From Pyrenopolyporus hunteri (taxonomy: Eukaryota > Ascomycota > Sordariomycetes > Xylariales > Hypoxylaceae), in contig CADCXC010000046.1 in NCBI GenBank assembly GCA_902806595.1, positions 806,001 to 870,000 of the forward strand: DNA of 64,000 nt, given 5' to 3'. The notes below the pieces were generated by a model. It did not search any database, was not told the origin of the DNA, and saw only the letters and a list, made by a program, of their open reading frames with translations. Numbering within the stretch: position 1 is the stretch's first letter; the number at the start of each line of letters is the position of its first letter. A program made the position numbers and the translations under genes. Below, piece after piece: positions 16,501 to 28,867 of this stretch.

Positions 16501-19500
16501 TTTTAACGTCGAATTAATCGATTTTTAAATCAAATTATATAATTATAATTATTATAATTTTAAATAATTTTATAGTAAATATAATAACGTATATATTTTA
16601 AAGCGTCGTATTTTAACGATTGTTTCGAATAATTAATCGTAATTTATAAGTTTTTAAATATTTATTTTAATCGAATTTATATGCGAAAACTTATTTTATA
16701 AAAAGTGATTTAATTTATATCAAATTAATTTTAACGATTTTTTAAGTTCGGTTAATATTAAAAGTTTATATTTTTTTTTTTACGTTTTTAACGAAACGAT
16801 TTTTTAATAAGTATTTATTTAAATCGAATTATTTTTTTAATATTAATTTTAAAAGATTTTTTCGATAAATACGCGATTTATTAAAAGTTATTTTAATTTA
16901 TATAAAGTTATTTTAATTAAACGTTATTACGATTATTATATATAACGTTCGATATTTTCGATTATTTTTTTATATAATTTTTTATTAATTAAATATAAAA
17001 ATATTAAAAAAATTTAATTAATAACGATTATTAAATAAAATAATTAGATTTTTTTTATAAAACGTTATAATAAAAATGACATTATTTTTAAAAACTTTAT
17101 TATTTTAATTATTAAGTTTTTTATTTTTTTATTTTCGATTTTTTTTATTTATTAAGGGGTAAATTTTTTTAATATATAACCGGCGTTTTTTACGTTTTAA
17201 TTTATTATTCGTTTAATATTTTTTCGAATTTATATTATTTTTTATATTTTCGATTTTTAACGCTTTTCGAAGAAAATTTAGATTATCGAATAATTTAATA
17301 ATTTTAAAGTCGATTTTTTAATTAATTTTTATCGAATTTTCGTTGGTAATTACGGTGTTTTTTTAAATACCTTTTATATTAATAATTTTTATTTTAAATT
17401 TTAATATTTCGCGAGGAATTAAAAGTTTATATAATTTATTTTAAGGTTAATTATCGAATGGTTTAATTATTTCTACGTTATTTTTAATTAATATAAAATT
17501 TTTTATCGATATATTAATTACATCTTTTTATACGTTTTCGATTTTTTTAATTTTAAATGTATTTATTTTTATAGTCGAATTATTTAAAAAACCGTTCGTT
17601 TAATCGATTTTAAATTACGAATTACCCTTTACGTTTATATAAAAAATAACCTTAAAAACGTATTTTATTAACTCGAAATCGTTTCATAAATTTAAAACAA
17701 CGCGTAATTTTTTAATAACTTTAATATATAAATTTAATATTATTAAATTTTTTAACTTTTTTTCATTAATTAATATAAATTAACACTTTTAATCTTTATT
17801 ATAAAATTATTTTTTATTAAATTAAACGTTTTTAATAAAAATTACTTTATAACGAAAAAAAATCCACACACGATATAAATTTGAAATTTTATAACTTATT
17901 AAATATTTTACATACGTTTTTTTTTTATTTTATATATTTATTTATCTACTTTTAAATCACCGTTTTTCGATTTTTTTTTATTTAATAAATAAATTTTACA
18001 TTCGTAAATATATAAACCGTTTTAATTAAATTGTAAATTATTAATAAATTTTTTTATAATTTACGAAATATACCATTTAAAATAATAACGAAATTAACTT
18101 TCGAATTTTTAAATAAAGTTAATTAAATCGTTATTAAAATTAAAATTTATATTATATAAATATATAATTATTTTAACGTTTTTTAGTTATAATTTTTTTA
18201 AAAAATTCGTTTTTAATTTTATTTTAATCGATTTAATTATTAACTTTTACTTAATTCGTTTAATTAATTTTATTAATTTTTTAATATTTAATAATAACGT
18301 TTCGAAATTAATACTTTAATTTTTAATTTATATTTTAAATTACGTACGCTTTTTTTAATTATATATTACCGTTTTATTATTTAATTATATTTTATTAATA
18401 ATAAATTTATATTAACGTCGTATTTAATTTTTAAAGTTTTAAATTATAAAAGTTATTTCGTTTTACGTTTTTTATAAAAATATAAAAACGTAAAATATAT
18501 TATTATATTTGTTTTTAATTATTAAAAATATATTAATTTATTATAATTTTTCGAAAAATTAAATAAATTTTATAATATTCGTTAAAAGGGTCGAAAAAAA
18601 CGATATTTTAAAAAACGTCGCGAAATTATTTATTTAACGTACGTAATAATGTATTTTTTGCATTTTCGTCGTTTTATTTTTTTAATTTTTACGTTTTTTA
18701 TTTAATATATTAAAGTTTTTAATGTTTTTAATTTTAAATAATTAAATCGTAAATATTAAAAAAACTTTATATTTTTTTTAAATAAAAGTTTATTTTTAAT
18801 AAATTATTTAATTTTATTATATTTTTTTATTAAAGGTAATATTATTATTTTTATTACGTTTCGTAATAAATTTAACGGTAAAATCGTATCGATTATTTAA
18901 AACATTCGAAAATAAATAAAAAAGAATTTATATTTAAAAAAAATAAAGTTAAATTTTATTTTTAATTATCGTATAATGTAATTTTTTTCGATATTATCGA
19001 ATTTAAACGTATTGTTATATTCGTATAATTAAATATTAATAATTTATTTTAATTTAATAACGAAAATTAAATTAATGTAAAATTTAAAAACGTATGTTAC
19101 GTTAATAAATTTTAACGTAATAATAAATTTATTTTTACGTTTTAAAACGTTTTTAATGATTTATTTTCCTTTATTAATAATAAAAAAATTCGAAGTATTT
19201 ACTTTAATTTAATTTTCCTTCGATAAATTTTTATAAAATTCGAGTAAAAATAAAAAGCGGTCGTTAATTAAATAGGTAATTTCGTAATTATTTAATACGA
19301 TATTTTTAATTAAAAAATAACGTAAATATTTTATAATAAAAAAAATTTTATTTAAATAATTTATTTATTTTATTAATTTTAACAAAATTATAATTACGAT
19401 TATCGAATTAAATAAATCGCCGTTTATATTTTTTTTTTTAATGTAACGTTAATTTTTATTATAAAGTTTTATTTTTTATTTTTTTTTTTAATTTATATTT

Positions 19501-20804
19501 AAAAGTCGGTTTAATACGTAAATTTAAAGCGATTTTAAATATTTTTATATTTTTCGTTATTAATAATTTTAATTTTTCGATTCGAAAATTTAATTATAAC
19601 GTATTAAAGGGTTTTATACGCGCGGGGTTTTTAAAGGTATTTATAAAATAAATTTTTTTTATATAAATAATTAAATTTTTTAAGTTTAAAAAATTTATTT
19701 TATAAGCGATTTTTTTTATTTATTATATATTTTTTTTAATTTAATTTTTTAATATTATATAATTATTCGTCGAATGTAGTGTAAGTGTCGATATTACGTT
19801 TTTAATTATTTTATTTTAATTTATCGAATATAATATTAAAGCGTACATCGATTTTTTCGAACGTAAAAAACGAAAATTTTTTAACTTTATTTTAAATGAA
19901 TTTTTCGAATTATCGATTTATTTACCTTTTAATTATACGAATTTCGATTACGTTAAAAAAATCTTTTATTACGTTAATTTTTTCGATTTCGAGGATTTTT
20001 TAAACTTTTATATAAACGGTTAAATTTTTTTATTTCGAATATTATTTCGAAAAATTAATAATGTTAATTTTTATTCGTTTAAAAATCGTACGATATTTAT
20101 AACGAAAATTCGAAATAAATATCGAATAAATAAAAACGTTATGTTTATAAATAACGTTTATAAATGTAATAATAAATATATTTTTAAATTTTAAATATTT
20201 AAATCGATAGTTATCGATTATATTAAATATAATCGTTTTAATAATTTATTTATATATAGTTTAAAATTTAATACGTAATATTTTAACTTTTTTAACGTTT
20301 TTTTTAAATTAATTTATATAATTTTCGTATTTTTATTTAAATTTTCTTTTAGTAAATTTTTCGAATTTTAATTTAACTTTTTTTTTATTTTTTTCCATTT
20401 ATTCGATATATTCTTAATTATAAATTTTTTTAAGTTAATTAAAGTAGTTTATTTTTTATATCGAATATCGAATATATTAAGTTTTTTCGTTTTTAATAAA
20501 TTTAATTTTTAATCGGTTAAAATTTTCGTTAATAAAGTCGATTAATTTTTAAATATTAAATATATTATAAATATATTAAAACTACTTTAACTATATTATA
20601 TAATTTATACGATTTATAAATTTAATAATATTTTTAATATAGGTATTTATTAAAATATTTTTATTTATAATATTCGTAAAATTTAACGATTTATTAAACG
20701 TAAAATTAATATAATAAAAATAAATAATAAATATAATTAAAAAATTAAATAAAATTTTAAAAGATTTTTTAAAACATCGATTTTACGCGCGAATCGAATT
20801 TATA

Positions 20805-21067
20805 ACTTTTATATTATATAATATTTAATTTTTAAAAAATTAAAATAAAAACGATACGAATAATTTTTTAAAAATATATAAAAAAAATATATTATAAAAA
20901 AGTATACGAAATTTTTATTTATTTATAAAAAAAAACTCCCTTTTTATAAACGTTATTAATTAAATAATACGTGGAGCCGTAAGTTAATATAAAATTTAAG
21001 GATATATATTTTTAATACGTATACATTATTTAATTTTTAATGTTTTAGTCGTTTACGTTTCGTAATA
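20805..21067 (+). repeat. Right direct repeat (putative LTR, copy B)
   Basis: Partner of 13,246-13,508. It keeps CTCCC near 20,936 and GGAGCC near 20,972 where copy A shows T or A, and has lost G elsewhere. In one place the copies carry complementary changes (AC against GT), which points to an undamaged GC ancestor. Confidence 0.65.
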
Positions 21068-23780
21068 AATATATATTTTATTAAAAATATATTTTATTTT
21101 TACGAAACGAATATTTTCGTTAAAGATTTTTTATAAAAATTAATATTTTTTATAAATTTAAAACGTATATAATTAACGTATTAATTAACTTTTAAAGTTC
21201 GAAAAAAATTTAATTATTACGTTAAAAAAACATTTAAATAATAAAAAATTTTTTTCGAAATATAAAGTATATATCGATTAATAAAAATGAAAAATTAAAA
21301 TTATTTATAATAAAAAAAAATTTATTATTAAATCGAATTAAATATTTTTATAAATAAATTAATTAAATAAAAAGTTTTTTAATCGTAAAATTAAATTTTA
21401 TAATTATAATATATTTTTTAATTTAATTATCGTATAAAAAATATAAAATTAAAAAAAATTAATAATATAAAAAATGTTAAAATTTAATAAAATTAACATT
21501 AAATATTTTTAAGTAATAAAATAATTATAAAAATGTTACGTAATATATAAATAAAATAAAATCTTTTTTTTTTTTATTTTTTTTTTAAAATTAATTTTTT
21601 TTATAAATTTATATATATATTCGAATTATATATATAAAATACGAATATTTTTATTTAATAAATATTATTTATATTATATAATAAATAATTAAAATTTCGA
21701 TTAAATTTTATTAAAATATAATACGAATTAATAAATATAATTTTTTTTAAAATTTATTTTTTATTAATATTTATATTTAAAATATAAATTAACTTAAAAA
21801 TAATTAATATAAATATATTATTTTAAAAATTATTACGTTTCGTTATTATTTAAAATACGATTCGAAAATTTTATTAATTTATTTTTAAATTATTATATAT
21901 TTATATATTCGAATCGTTTTTATAATATATAACGTTAAAATTAAATAAAATTTACATAAAATTATAAAATAATATATTTATAATATTTTATTTTTTTTAA
22001 ATAATTTTATTTTTATTATTTTACTTTTTTTAATAATATAATAAAAATTTATTATTTAACGTATTTTTTTAAAAAAATATTATTTATTAATTACGTTAAT
22101 TTTAATGAAAAAATTAAAACGTATCGTTTTATATATTTAAATATACGTATAAATAAATAAATTTAATTTTTATAATTATATATAATTTTTATTAACGTTA
22201 AATAATTATTATTTTAATCGTTAATATTTAATATATAATTATAAAAGTTTAAATTTTTTATTTCGTCGACATTATTTAAATATTATCGAATTAATAATAT
22301 TTAAAATTTTATTATATTTTTTATTCGATTTTTTTTAAAAAAATTAATTTAAAGGAAAGTTAATTTATCGAAAAATATTTATTTTCGAATATAATATCGT
22401 ATTCGTTTTTAAAATTAAATTATTAATATTTTTAAACGAAAAAATAAATTTATTAATTATATAAAAATTTTCGATTTTATTAATAATAAATTAAGTTTTA
22501 ATTAAAATTAAATAAAAGTTTTTAATTAAAATTTAACGAAAAATTATTTTTTTTTAATTTATATTATACGTTTTTTATTTATTTATTAACGACGATTATA
22601 AATAATTTAAAATAAAAGAAAATATCGATATATTCGATTATATTATTTAAATTTTAATAAAAATTCGAAAAATACTTATTAATAAAATTATTAATTATAT
22701 AATTAATGATTTAAATATATAATTATTTTCATTAAATCTTATTAATATCGTCGAATTTATTAAATTAATTATATTTATTTATAATTAAAAGTTAAATAAA
22801 TTTTATTTTTTAATAATTATATTTATAATCGACGTTAAAAATATTATAAATTAAAATTTATATAATATTAATCGTTAATTAATAATTATAAAAGTAAATT
22901 TTAATTAAATTATTTTAATTAAATCGATTTTTAATAAATTTTAACCGTTTACGTTATAATAATTAATATTATTTTATTTTCGAAATATATTTATATAAAT
23001 TATAAAATAAAATAAAGTTTTTTTCGACATTATATTATCGTATTTAATTATTTTTATAACGTTTACGTAAAATATTATTATAATAACGGTAAAAATAAAT
23101 ATTCGTATCGATTTAATATATATTAAATTCGATATTAATTTAATAAATTATTATTTTAATTATATTTAATAAACGTATTTAAATATATTAAATCGACCGG
23201 TATATTTAAAATAACTTTTATTTTATTATCGATATATATTAACGATAAATAAATTATTTAATAATAATATATTTCGAATATTATATTTAAAATAATTAAA
23301 AATTTTAAAATATAATTATTTATTATAATAAATTAAATTAAATAATTCGAACGTTAAAATTTAATAATAATATTATAAAATAACTTCGTAAATAAATTAA
23401 TTAAATTATTAATTCGAATTATATTTTAATATTTAAAATTATAATAAAATAATTTTTAAATTTATTATAATTATAATAAAAAATAATATTAAAATATATT
23501 ATAATTATAATAATAAATAACGTTAAAATTTATTAATTATTATAATAATAATTAATGTTAATTATATAATAAAAACGTAATATATATTTTATATAAATTA
23601 TATAATTAAATTATAAAATTATAAATTTTAACGATTTAACGATTTCGAATATTTAAATTAAAATAATCGGCGAAATTTACCCGTCGTATAACATTAAATA
23701 TTTAAATAGATTATATCGAAATATATTATAAACCATTAAATAGAACGAAATCTTATCGGGTAATATTAAATGCTTTAATA

Positions 23781-24163
23781 AGTTAGTTTAAATATAAGGT
23801 GGACTCTAATATTAAAATTACCGAGACTAACACTACACAACTTTGATTTTATAAGGTGAGAAAATAACGAGATAGTTTAATATGCCTCTCACATACAAGT
23901 CAACTGTGAACTTTTAGGGGGCTTTAAGACGGTTCAGTACGAAAACTCATACCGGACATTAACATACAAGCATAGAAAACCTCGCCAAGGACGAATAACA
24001 CTGCTATAAAACGTTTATTTATGTACGAATATATATATAACGCGACAGTCATGAAATTACAAAAGCATTAGCTGTGTAAAAAAGAATACACGTTTTCTAG
24101 ACCACTCTAACCAAACCTCATCATGTATTGTCATCCCTATCCCTGCACGCCTCCTTACACCTT
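23781..24163. other. Transition zone and 3' flank of the adhesin gene
   Basis: Base composition moves here from the AT block to normal genomic sequence. All four bases and non-CpG cytosines reappear (for example CCTCTCACATACAAG near 23,884). No gene is visible. The stretch should contain the 3' untranslated region of the minus-strand gene that ends at 24,164. Confidence 0.6.
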
Positions 24164-26347
24164 TTATAGGAGCATAACGGCGACAACACCGGCAGCAGCC
24201 GCGGCGGCAAGCTCAAAGCCACGCTCTAGACGTCCGGCAGCAGCCGTCGGGATGGTAGGGTAACCGGTCGTGCTGCTGGCAGGAGGAGGGGGAACAGGCG
24301 AACCAGTACCCGCCGGAGGTTGCGGAACGTAGGAGCTGCTCGCGGGAGGGGGGACGGGCGAGCCAGTGCCGGCCGGGGGCTGAGGGACATAAGTGCTACC
24401 GCCAGGGCCTGGGTTGGAAACGGTGGGGTACGGCGGCTGCTGCGACGGCTGCGACGACGGCTTGACAGAAGTCGTTAAGCTGCTGTAGGTGATGAACGTC
24501 GTCGTGGGGTAGACAGAGGTCGTGGTGCTGCCAATAGGGCAGTTAGGGACGCTAGGCGGGCACTCCGTGACGACGTAGGACGACGTAGAGTAGATTGTCG
24601 AAGTCGAGACACTGGGAACACCGGTCGGGTAAGGAGAGGGTGTCACAGTGGGGTACGGAGTAGGGGTGTAAGTGACCGAAGGCGTCTCAGTAGGAGTCAC
24701 AGGGCAAATAGTAGTGCCGATAGAGATGGTCTCCGTGGTGACTTGAGGCTTGCCTGGGCAGTTAGTGACATCGGGCGCGCAAGAGGTCACAGTGCGAACA
24801 GTAGTCGAGTAGATAGTCGACGTAGAGTATTCCGTGGGATAAGCCGGGGTTGAGATGGATGTCGGATATCCTGGGGTAGAGCTGGACACCTCGGTGCTGC
24901 TAGATGTAGGATAGCTAGGCGTGGAAGTAGGATACTCTTCGCTGGTGCTAGACGTGGGGTAGGTGGGATAACCAGGAGTAGAGCTGGGGTACTCCTCAGT
25001 GCTGCTGGATGTAGGAGAGCTAGGAGCAGAAGTAGGGTATTCCTCGCTGCTGCTGGACGTAGGATACGACGGAGCGGTTGAAGTCGACGTCACAGGGCAT
25101 ACCGTCGTGGTAAGAGGGATGGTCTCTGTAGTGACGTGAGGTGTACCAGGGCAGTTAGAGACGGTAGGCGCGCACGAAGTAACCGTATACCTTGTCGTCG
25201 TGTAGATAGTGGAGGTGGTATACTGCGTCGTAGAGTTGGGAGGGAGGCTGCCCGGAATGCTGGTTGGGTACGGGACCGAAGTGCTGGGGGTAAATGTAGA
25301 AATGGTCGGGATGGGGCCCGTCGGGTAGCCGCTGGGTACAGACGTGGAGCCGATAGGCACAGATGTAGAACCAGTGGGCACGGAGGTAGAGCCGGTAGGA
25401 ACTGACGTGCTATAGGAAGATACACCGGTAGGGATTGACGTGCTGTACGTAGAAACACTGGTAGGAGTGGTAGTAGACTCCGTGACCGGGCACACCGTCG
25501 TAGTAAGAGGTACAGTCACAGTCGTGACGTGGGGCGTGTTAGGGCAGTTAGGCACGGTTGGTGCACACGAAGTAACGGTGATTTCAGACGTCGTGTAGAT
25601 GGTCGAAGTAGTATACTGAGTCGAAGAGCTAGAGGTGATATAGCTGCTCGGGATACTTGTCGGGTACGAGACCACAGGTGAGCTGGTGGTAGAACTGCTG
25701 CTAGCCTCATAGCTGGAAGTAGAGCTAGACTCGTAGCTAGAAGTAGAACCGGTCTCGTAACCAGGAACAGAGCTGGTCTCATAGCCAGGAACGGAGCTGG
25801 TTACATAACTTGAGGTAGAGCTGGCCTCAGAGCTTGAAGTAGAGCTGCTCTCATACGAGCTCGGGACGCTGGTCGGGTACGTTGGGTACGAGGGGACGAA
25901 CGTAGAAGTCGTCAGAGTCGTAGCGCTGTAAGACGGTGTGCTAACTTCATAAGTTGAGCTTGACAGCGAGCCTCCTGGGTACGTCGGGTATGACGGAACA
26001 GACGTAGACGACGATTCCAAGCTGGAGCTGGAGCTAGAGCTGACCTCATAAGAGGAAGAGCTAGTAGCTTCGTAGGTTGATGAGGAGCTGGAACCCGGGT
26101 ACGTCGGGTACGACGGGATGGACGTAGAAGAACTTTCGGGGTACGACGACGAACCCGGCGTACTAACCTCATATGTGGAAGATGGCGAGCTCTCCGGGTA
26201 TGTCGGGTAGGCCGGGTAGGTTGGGTATGCCGGAGCCGTTGGATATGACGGAGGGTTCTCAGACACCACGGGGTAGTCGCGCTTAGAGTCTGCACTGGCG
26301 GTGCCAGCGAGAGCAAGCGCTCCCAGGCTCAGGAGTAAGCGTTGCAT
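24164..26347 (-). CDS. GPI-anchored Ser/Thr/Pro/Tyr-rich cell-wall protein (adhesin-like)
   Basis: A 727-residue surface protein without introns. Residues 1-19 form a signal peptide (MQRLLLSLGALALAGTASA), followed by KR, a likely Kex2-type site. Residues 25-240 are low-complexity Ser, Thr and Tyr with YPTYP and SSTYEVS blocks, which should be heavily O-mannosylated. Three cysteine modules follow at about 244-289, 374-420 and 507-551. Each has TSTIY, VTSCAP, NCP and a closing TTxCPVT. A degenerate fourth at 582-604 keeps only ECPPSVPNCP. Two PQPPAGTGSPVPPP units lie near 654-688. The C-terminus ends in a small-residue site followed by AAAAAAGVVAVMLL, which fits a GPI signal. Such modules are known from fungal GPI proteins of the cell wall. 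A role in adhesion or wall structure is inferred. It is the first gene beside the AT block. Confidence 0.85.
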   Translation of the reverse strand: MQRLLLSLGALALAGTASADSKRDYPVVSENPPSYPTAPAYPTYPAYPTYPESSPSSTYEVSTPGSSSYPESSSTSIPSYPTYPGSSSSSTYEATSSSSYEVSSSSSSSLESSSTSVPSYPTYPGGSLSSSTYEVSTPSYSATTLTTSTFVPSYPTYPTSVPSSYESSSTSSSEASSTSSYVTSSVPGYETSSVPGYETGSTSSYESSSTSSYEASSSSTTSSPVVSYPTSIPSSYITSSSSTQYTTSTIYTTSEITVTSCAPTVPNCPNTPHVTTVTVPLTTTVCPVTESTTTPTSVSTYSTSIPTGVSSYSTSVPTGSTSVPTGSTSVPIGSTSVPSGYPTGPIPTISTFTPSTSVPYPTSIPGSLPPNSTTQYTTSTIYTTTRYTVTSCAPTVSNCPGTPHVTTETIPLTTTVCPVTSTSTAPSYPTSSSSEEYPTSAPSSPTSSSTEEYPSSTPGYPTYPTSSTSEEYPTSTPSYPTSSSTEVSSSTPGYPTSISTPAYPTEYSTSTIYSTTVRTVTSCAPDVTNCPGKPQVTTETISIGTTICPVTPTETPSVTYTPTPYPTVTPSPYPTGVPSVSTSTIYSTSSYVVTECPPSVPNCPIGSTTTSVYPTTTFITYSSLTTSVKPSSQPSQQPPYPTVSNPGPGGSTYVPQPPAGTGSPVPPPASSSYVPQPPAGTGSPVPPPPASSTTGYPTIPTAAAGRLERGFELAAAAAAGVVAVMLL
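24695..24829 (-). repeat. Cysteine module 3 of the adhesin
   Basis: Codons for residues about 507-551. More diverged than modules 1 and 2 (VTSCAPDVTNCPGKPQVTT, then GTTICPVT). A shortened fourth copy without the last cysteine follows at about 24,536-24,604. Confidence 0.7.
25088..25228 (-). repeat. Cysteine module 2 of the adhesin
   Basis: Codons for residues about 374-420. Close copy of module 1 (VTSCAPTVSNCPGTPHVTT, then TTTVCPVT). Confidence 0.75.
25481..25618 (-). repeat. Cysteine module 1 of the adhesin
   Basis: Codons for residues about 244-289, with the spacing STIYTT, VTSCAPTVPNCP, LTTTVCPVT. The same unit recurs at 25,088-25,228 and 24,695-24,829. Confidence 0.75.
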
Positions 26348-28867
26348 TTCAGAAACTTGGTGTGCTCGGGTGATTATATTAGGTATTATTAATATTCCTA
26401 ACGAGGGACAAGAATAACGACCGAGGTCTGAAGCGAGCTGTGATGCGCAAGTCGAAACGAGTGAACTTGGGCAAAGTTTATACGATTGAGCAACCCAGGG
26501 GCTGATGAGGATGAAAACAGCTGGGTTGCGAGCGACTCTTTAATATCCATTCAGCAGAGTGACATTGCGCTGGTTTTTCAACTGCAAGGAGGGTCATCGG
26601 CCGGAGCATCGATACCAGTCGATCCCAGGGTTCCACCTCAATACCAGCCCCGTAAATTCCATGAAGCCTTGGTCCATCGCCTATCGTCCCCGTAGAGACA
26701 GTAGGTGGGCTGACGTTGAGGCTGGCGCAGGGTGTAGCTGCTGTACATCCCAATACGACAGGGACACGAGCGAGCGAGTGGGGATACGTTGAAGCTCAAC
26801 CCGCATTGGTGCAGATCCCAGGAAAAGGTGGCATGGAAGTTTCCACACTTCATTGTCCGCCAATGGGCCCAACCGCTGGCGCGTCCGCCGTGACACCGTA
26901 TGTGGTGTTGTTACCCAAGTTCTTTCCAGGGGAAAGGGCGTCGAATGATTGGCTGTGATCGCTTGGCGAACCCTGGACCACGTTTAGCGCATCGCTGCAG
27001 GCCAAATCCCAAATTTAGCACCCTTAATCTCCAGTCGAATACGATATATAATATGGAGTTCATACATGTAGGCTATGATGAGTAATACGCTTGAAATGAC
27101 GGTCATTAGGTATCTCCTTACGCATCATATCGGAAAAGGAACGGGCTGAACGGTGGCTTCTGCGTCCTCGTAAGTTACGTGCGTGGCCCACGGCCGTGGC
27201 TTGATAAGCCCCGAGATCCTGCTGGGCTGCTTCTGATACATAATACATAGGTAGACTTAGCTACCTCTACCACCGCAGAACACCACGTACTGTGAGTGCG
27301 GAAGACTTTGCACGGCACTGTGAGATGCGCAGAGAGATCTCGGGTGGGCCAGCCGATCCGGGTGGTGCCGGAGTACGTGTATCATGGGTCCCACACCCCG
27401 GAATAGGAATAGGAGGTCGTATGGAAAAGACTACACAGTAGTAAGCTAATTTGCGGCTTTCGCTCATCATACATATATCTAGGGCTGCTCTCCTCTCACG
27501 GCGTCTTGTCGCCCCATACCTCTTAATTCTCGGTGGAATTTCTTAGAAGAAGTCCCAGACTCTAGTTTAAGCATATACTAGCGGGCTCAGATAGCGGTAG
27601 TAGTCCGCAGCGTGACGCTTGCATGCGTTTGGCCTGACCTGCATAATATGCGGGCCCGGGTTGTTGGTTGCGTGGCGATGGAGTTTTCCCGACGTTGTGT
27701 ATCTAACAACTTAATACCTACCTAGGCACCTAACCATGTTGAATAGGATATCGGAGTTGGTGCGAGCTCTCACCTTAGGCACAGGTAATACTCCGGTTCC
27801 ACCGCCAAATCCTACAGCAGGATATAAGTATGAGGAGAGAAGCGTCAGTGAGCGGCGTTCTAACGGCACGGGAAGCGAATCATAGGGCTATTCACCCATC
27901 ACAACGATACGTGTAAACGGCTCGCGGCCTCGGTGCTTGCTTCGGCTCCAGCATTACCCACGCGGTTGGAAGGAGGCTACTGTAGGCGAGTCCTTATTTC
28001 CACAGATGCCAAGGGATGGTGTGCGAGAGTGGCCCAGCGTGGATAACAGTGTATCTCATACGGACGTATAGTCCGACATGTCGATCACCGGCTCCATCGG
28101 GAGGAAAGCAGAGCTTATCATACCAGAGGTACGTAATTTTTAATACGGGGAGAGGAGCTGGGTAGGTATGTACCTAGCAAGCGAGGTACCTCTGTAGAAG
28201 CTTCGGTGGTGAAAATAGAACGTTACATTTAAGGCGTTTAGATCTAAGCTTGCGGGTGGGAAAGGATACCAAAACGAAAAAAAAAAGGAGAGAGAAAAGA
28301 AAAGAAAATGTTAGATACGATCACGATGACATGGGAAAAGAGAGTTTAGTTCCACTCTGCACTAACTGAATAGAGAGTAACCGCTTACATAACTTAACTA
28401 ACCCGACTTACCTACCTACAATATAAGCCTTAGGCTTTAGTATACGCAAACGCTCCGTTGGTAGTTACACAGGAAAGAGCTACTACGTAAGGCACTATAC
28501 CGTAGTACGTGCAGTAGTATATCCCGTATTCAAGACGGTTTAGCTAAAATATTCGATCTAATGACGTCACCGCACCAATGTCGGAGTTCCATATTTCAAG
28601 ACATTAAGAAGACTTTTTAGTTTAGCGAATCAGCAAATCCGGCGAATACAGTCCGAGGGATCTTTGCCTCGGTCCACCCAAAAACCTGTTCGCCATAAAC
28701 AAGATACATATACACACATACACATACATATTTCCCAATAACATCACTCTCGATCTTTAGTTGACCAAGACTTTAGCCCAACAGGATAGTTTTTCTTGTC
28801 TAAAATAGTGTACGCGTTAATACGAGCCGCACAGTCCCACCGCGGTTGCCGAAGGAACGAAAGGACC
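26348..28867. other. Intergenic, no gene recognised
   Basis: About 2.5 kb holding the upstream region of the minus-strand adhesin and of the plus-strand DUF2237 gene. Open frames are short, overlap on both strands and lack recognisable domains. There are TAGGTA/TACCTA-type motifs near 27,716 and 28,155 and a purine-rich run near 28,269-28,309. No tRNA or rRNA was seen. Confidence 0.6.

Larger units (their letters stand above)
13246..21067. mobile_element. Candidate LTR retrotransposon destroyed by RIP
   Basis: Two direct repeats of about 263 bp (13,246-13,508 and 20,805-21,067) bound a 7.3 kb interior, giving a 7.8 kb unit, a usual size for a fungal Gypsy or Copia element. The copies align without gaps at a constant offset of 7,559 and every difference I checked is C/T or G/A. 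Homology stops at transversions on both sides. Both copies end in TA, as expected if a terminal CA had been mutated. The interior has no surviving reading frame, so neither orientation nor superfamily can be given. Two solo copies of a dispersed repeat are the alternative. Confidence 0.5.
1..23780. other. AT-rich, RIP-mutated isochore without intact genes
   Basis: This block is almost entirely A and T and has no long open reading frame on either strand. Cytosine survives almost only before guanine: by hand count, 12 of the 13 cytosines in positions 1-300 are in CpG. Loss of C at CpA, CpT and CpC (and of G on the opposite strand) is what repeat-induced point mutation leaves in transposon DNA of filamentous ascomycetes. 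The density is even for more than 23 kb, so the block is likely a nest of several mutated elements, such as a pericentromeric, subtelomeric or interstitial AT island. Composition changes within about 100 bp near 23,780. I found no telomere repeats and cannot name most of the original elements. Confidence 0.9.

Noticed and set aside
20780..20805. AATCGAA next to the right repeat as a possible tRNA primer-binding site
   Set aside because: The expected TGG and acceptor complement are not at the right spacing, and RIP damage makes any match weak.
25090..26316. Several open frames on both strands inside the adhesin gene
   Set aside because: They are alternative-frame readings of its repetitive Ser/Thr/Pro codons and have no independent protein features.
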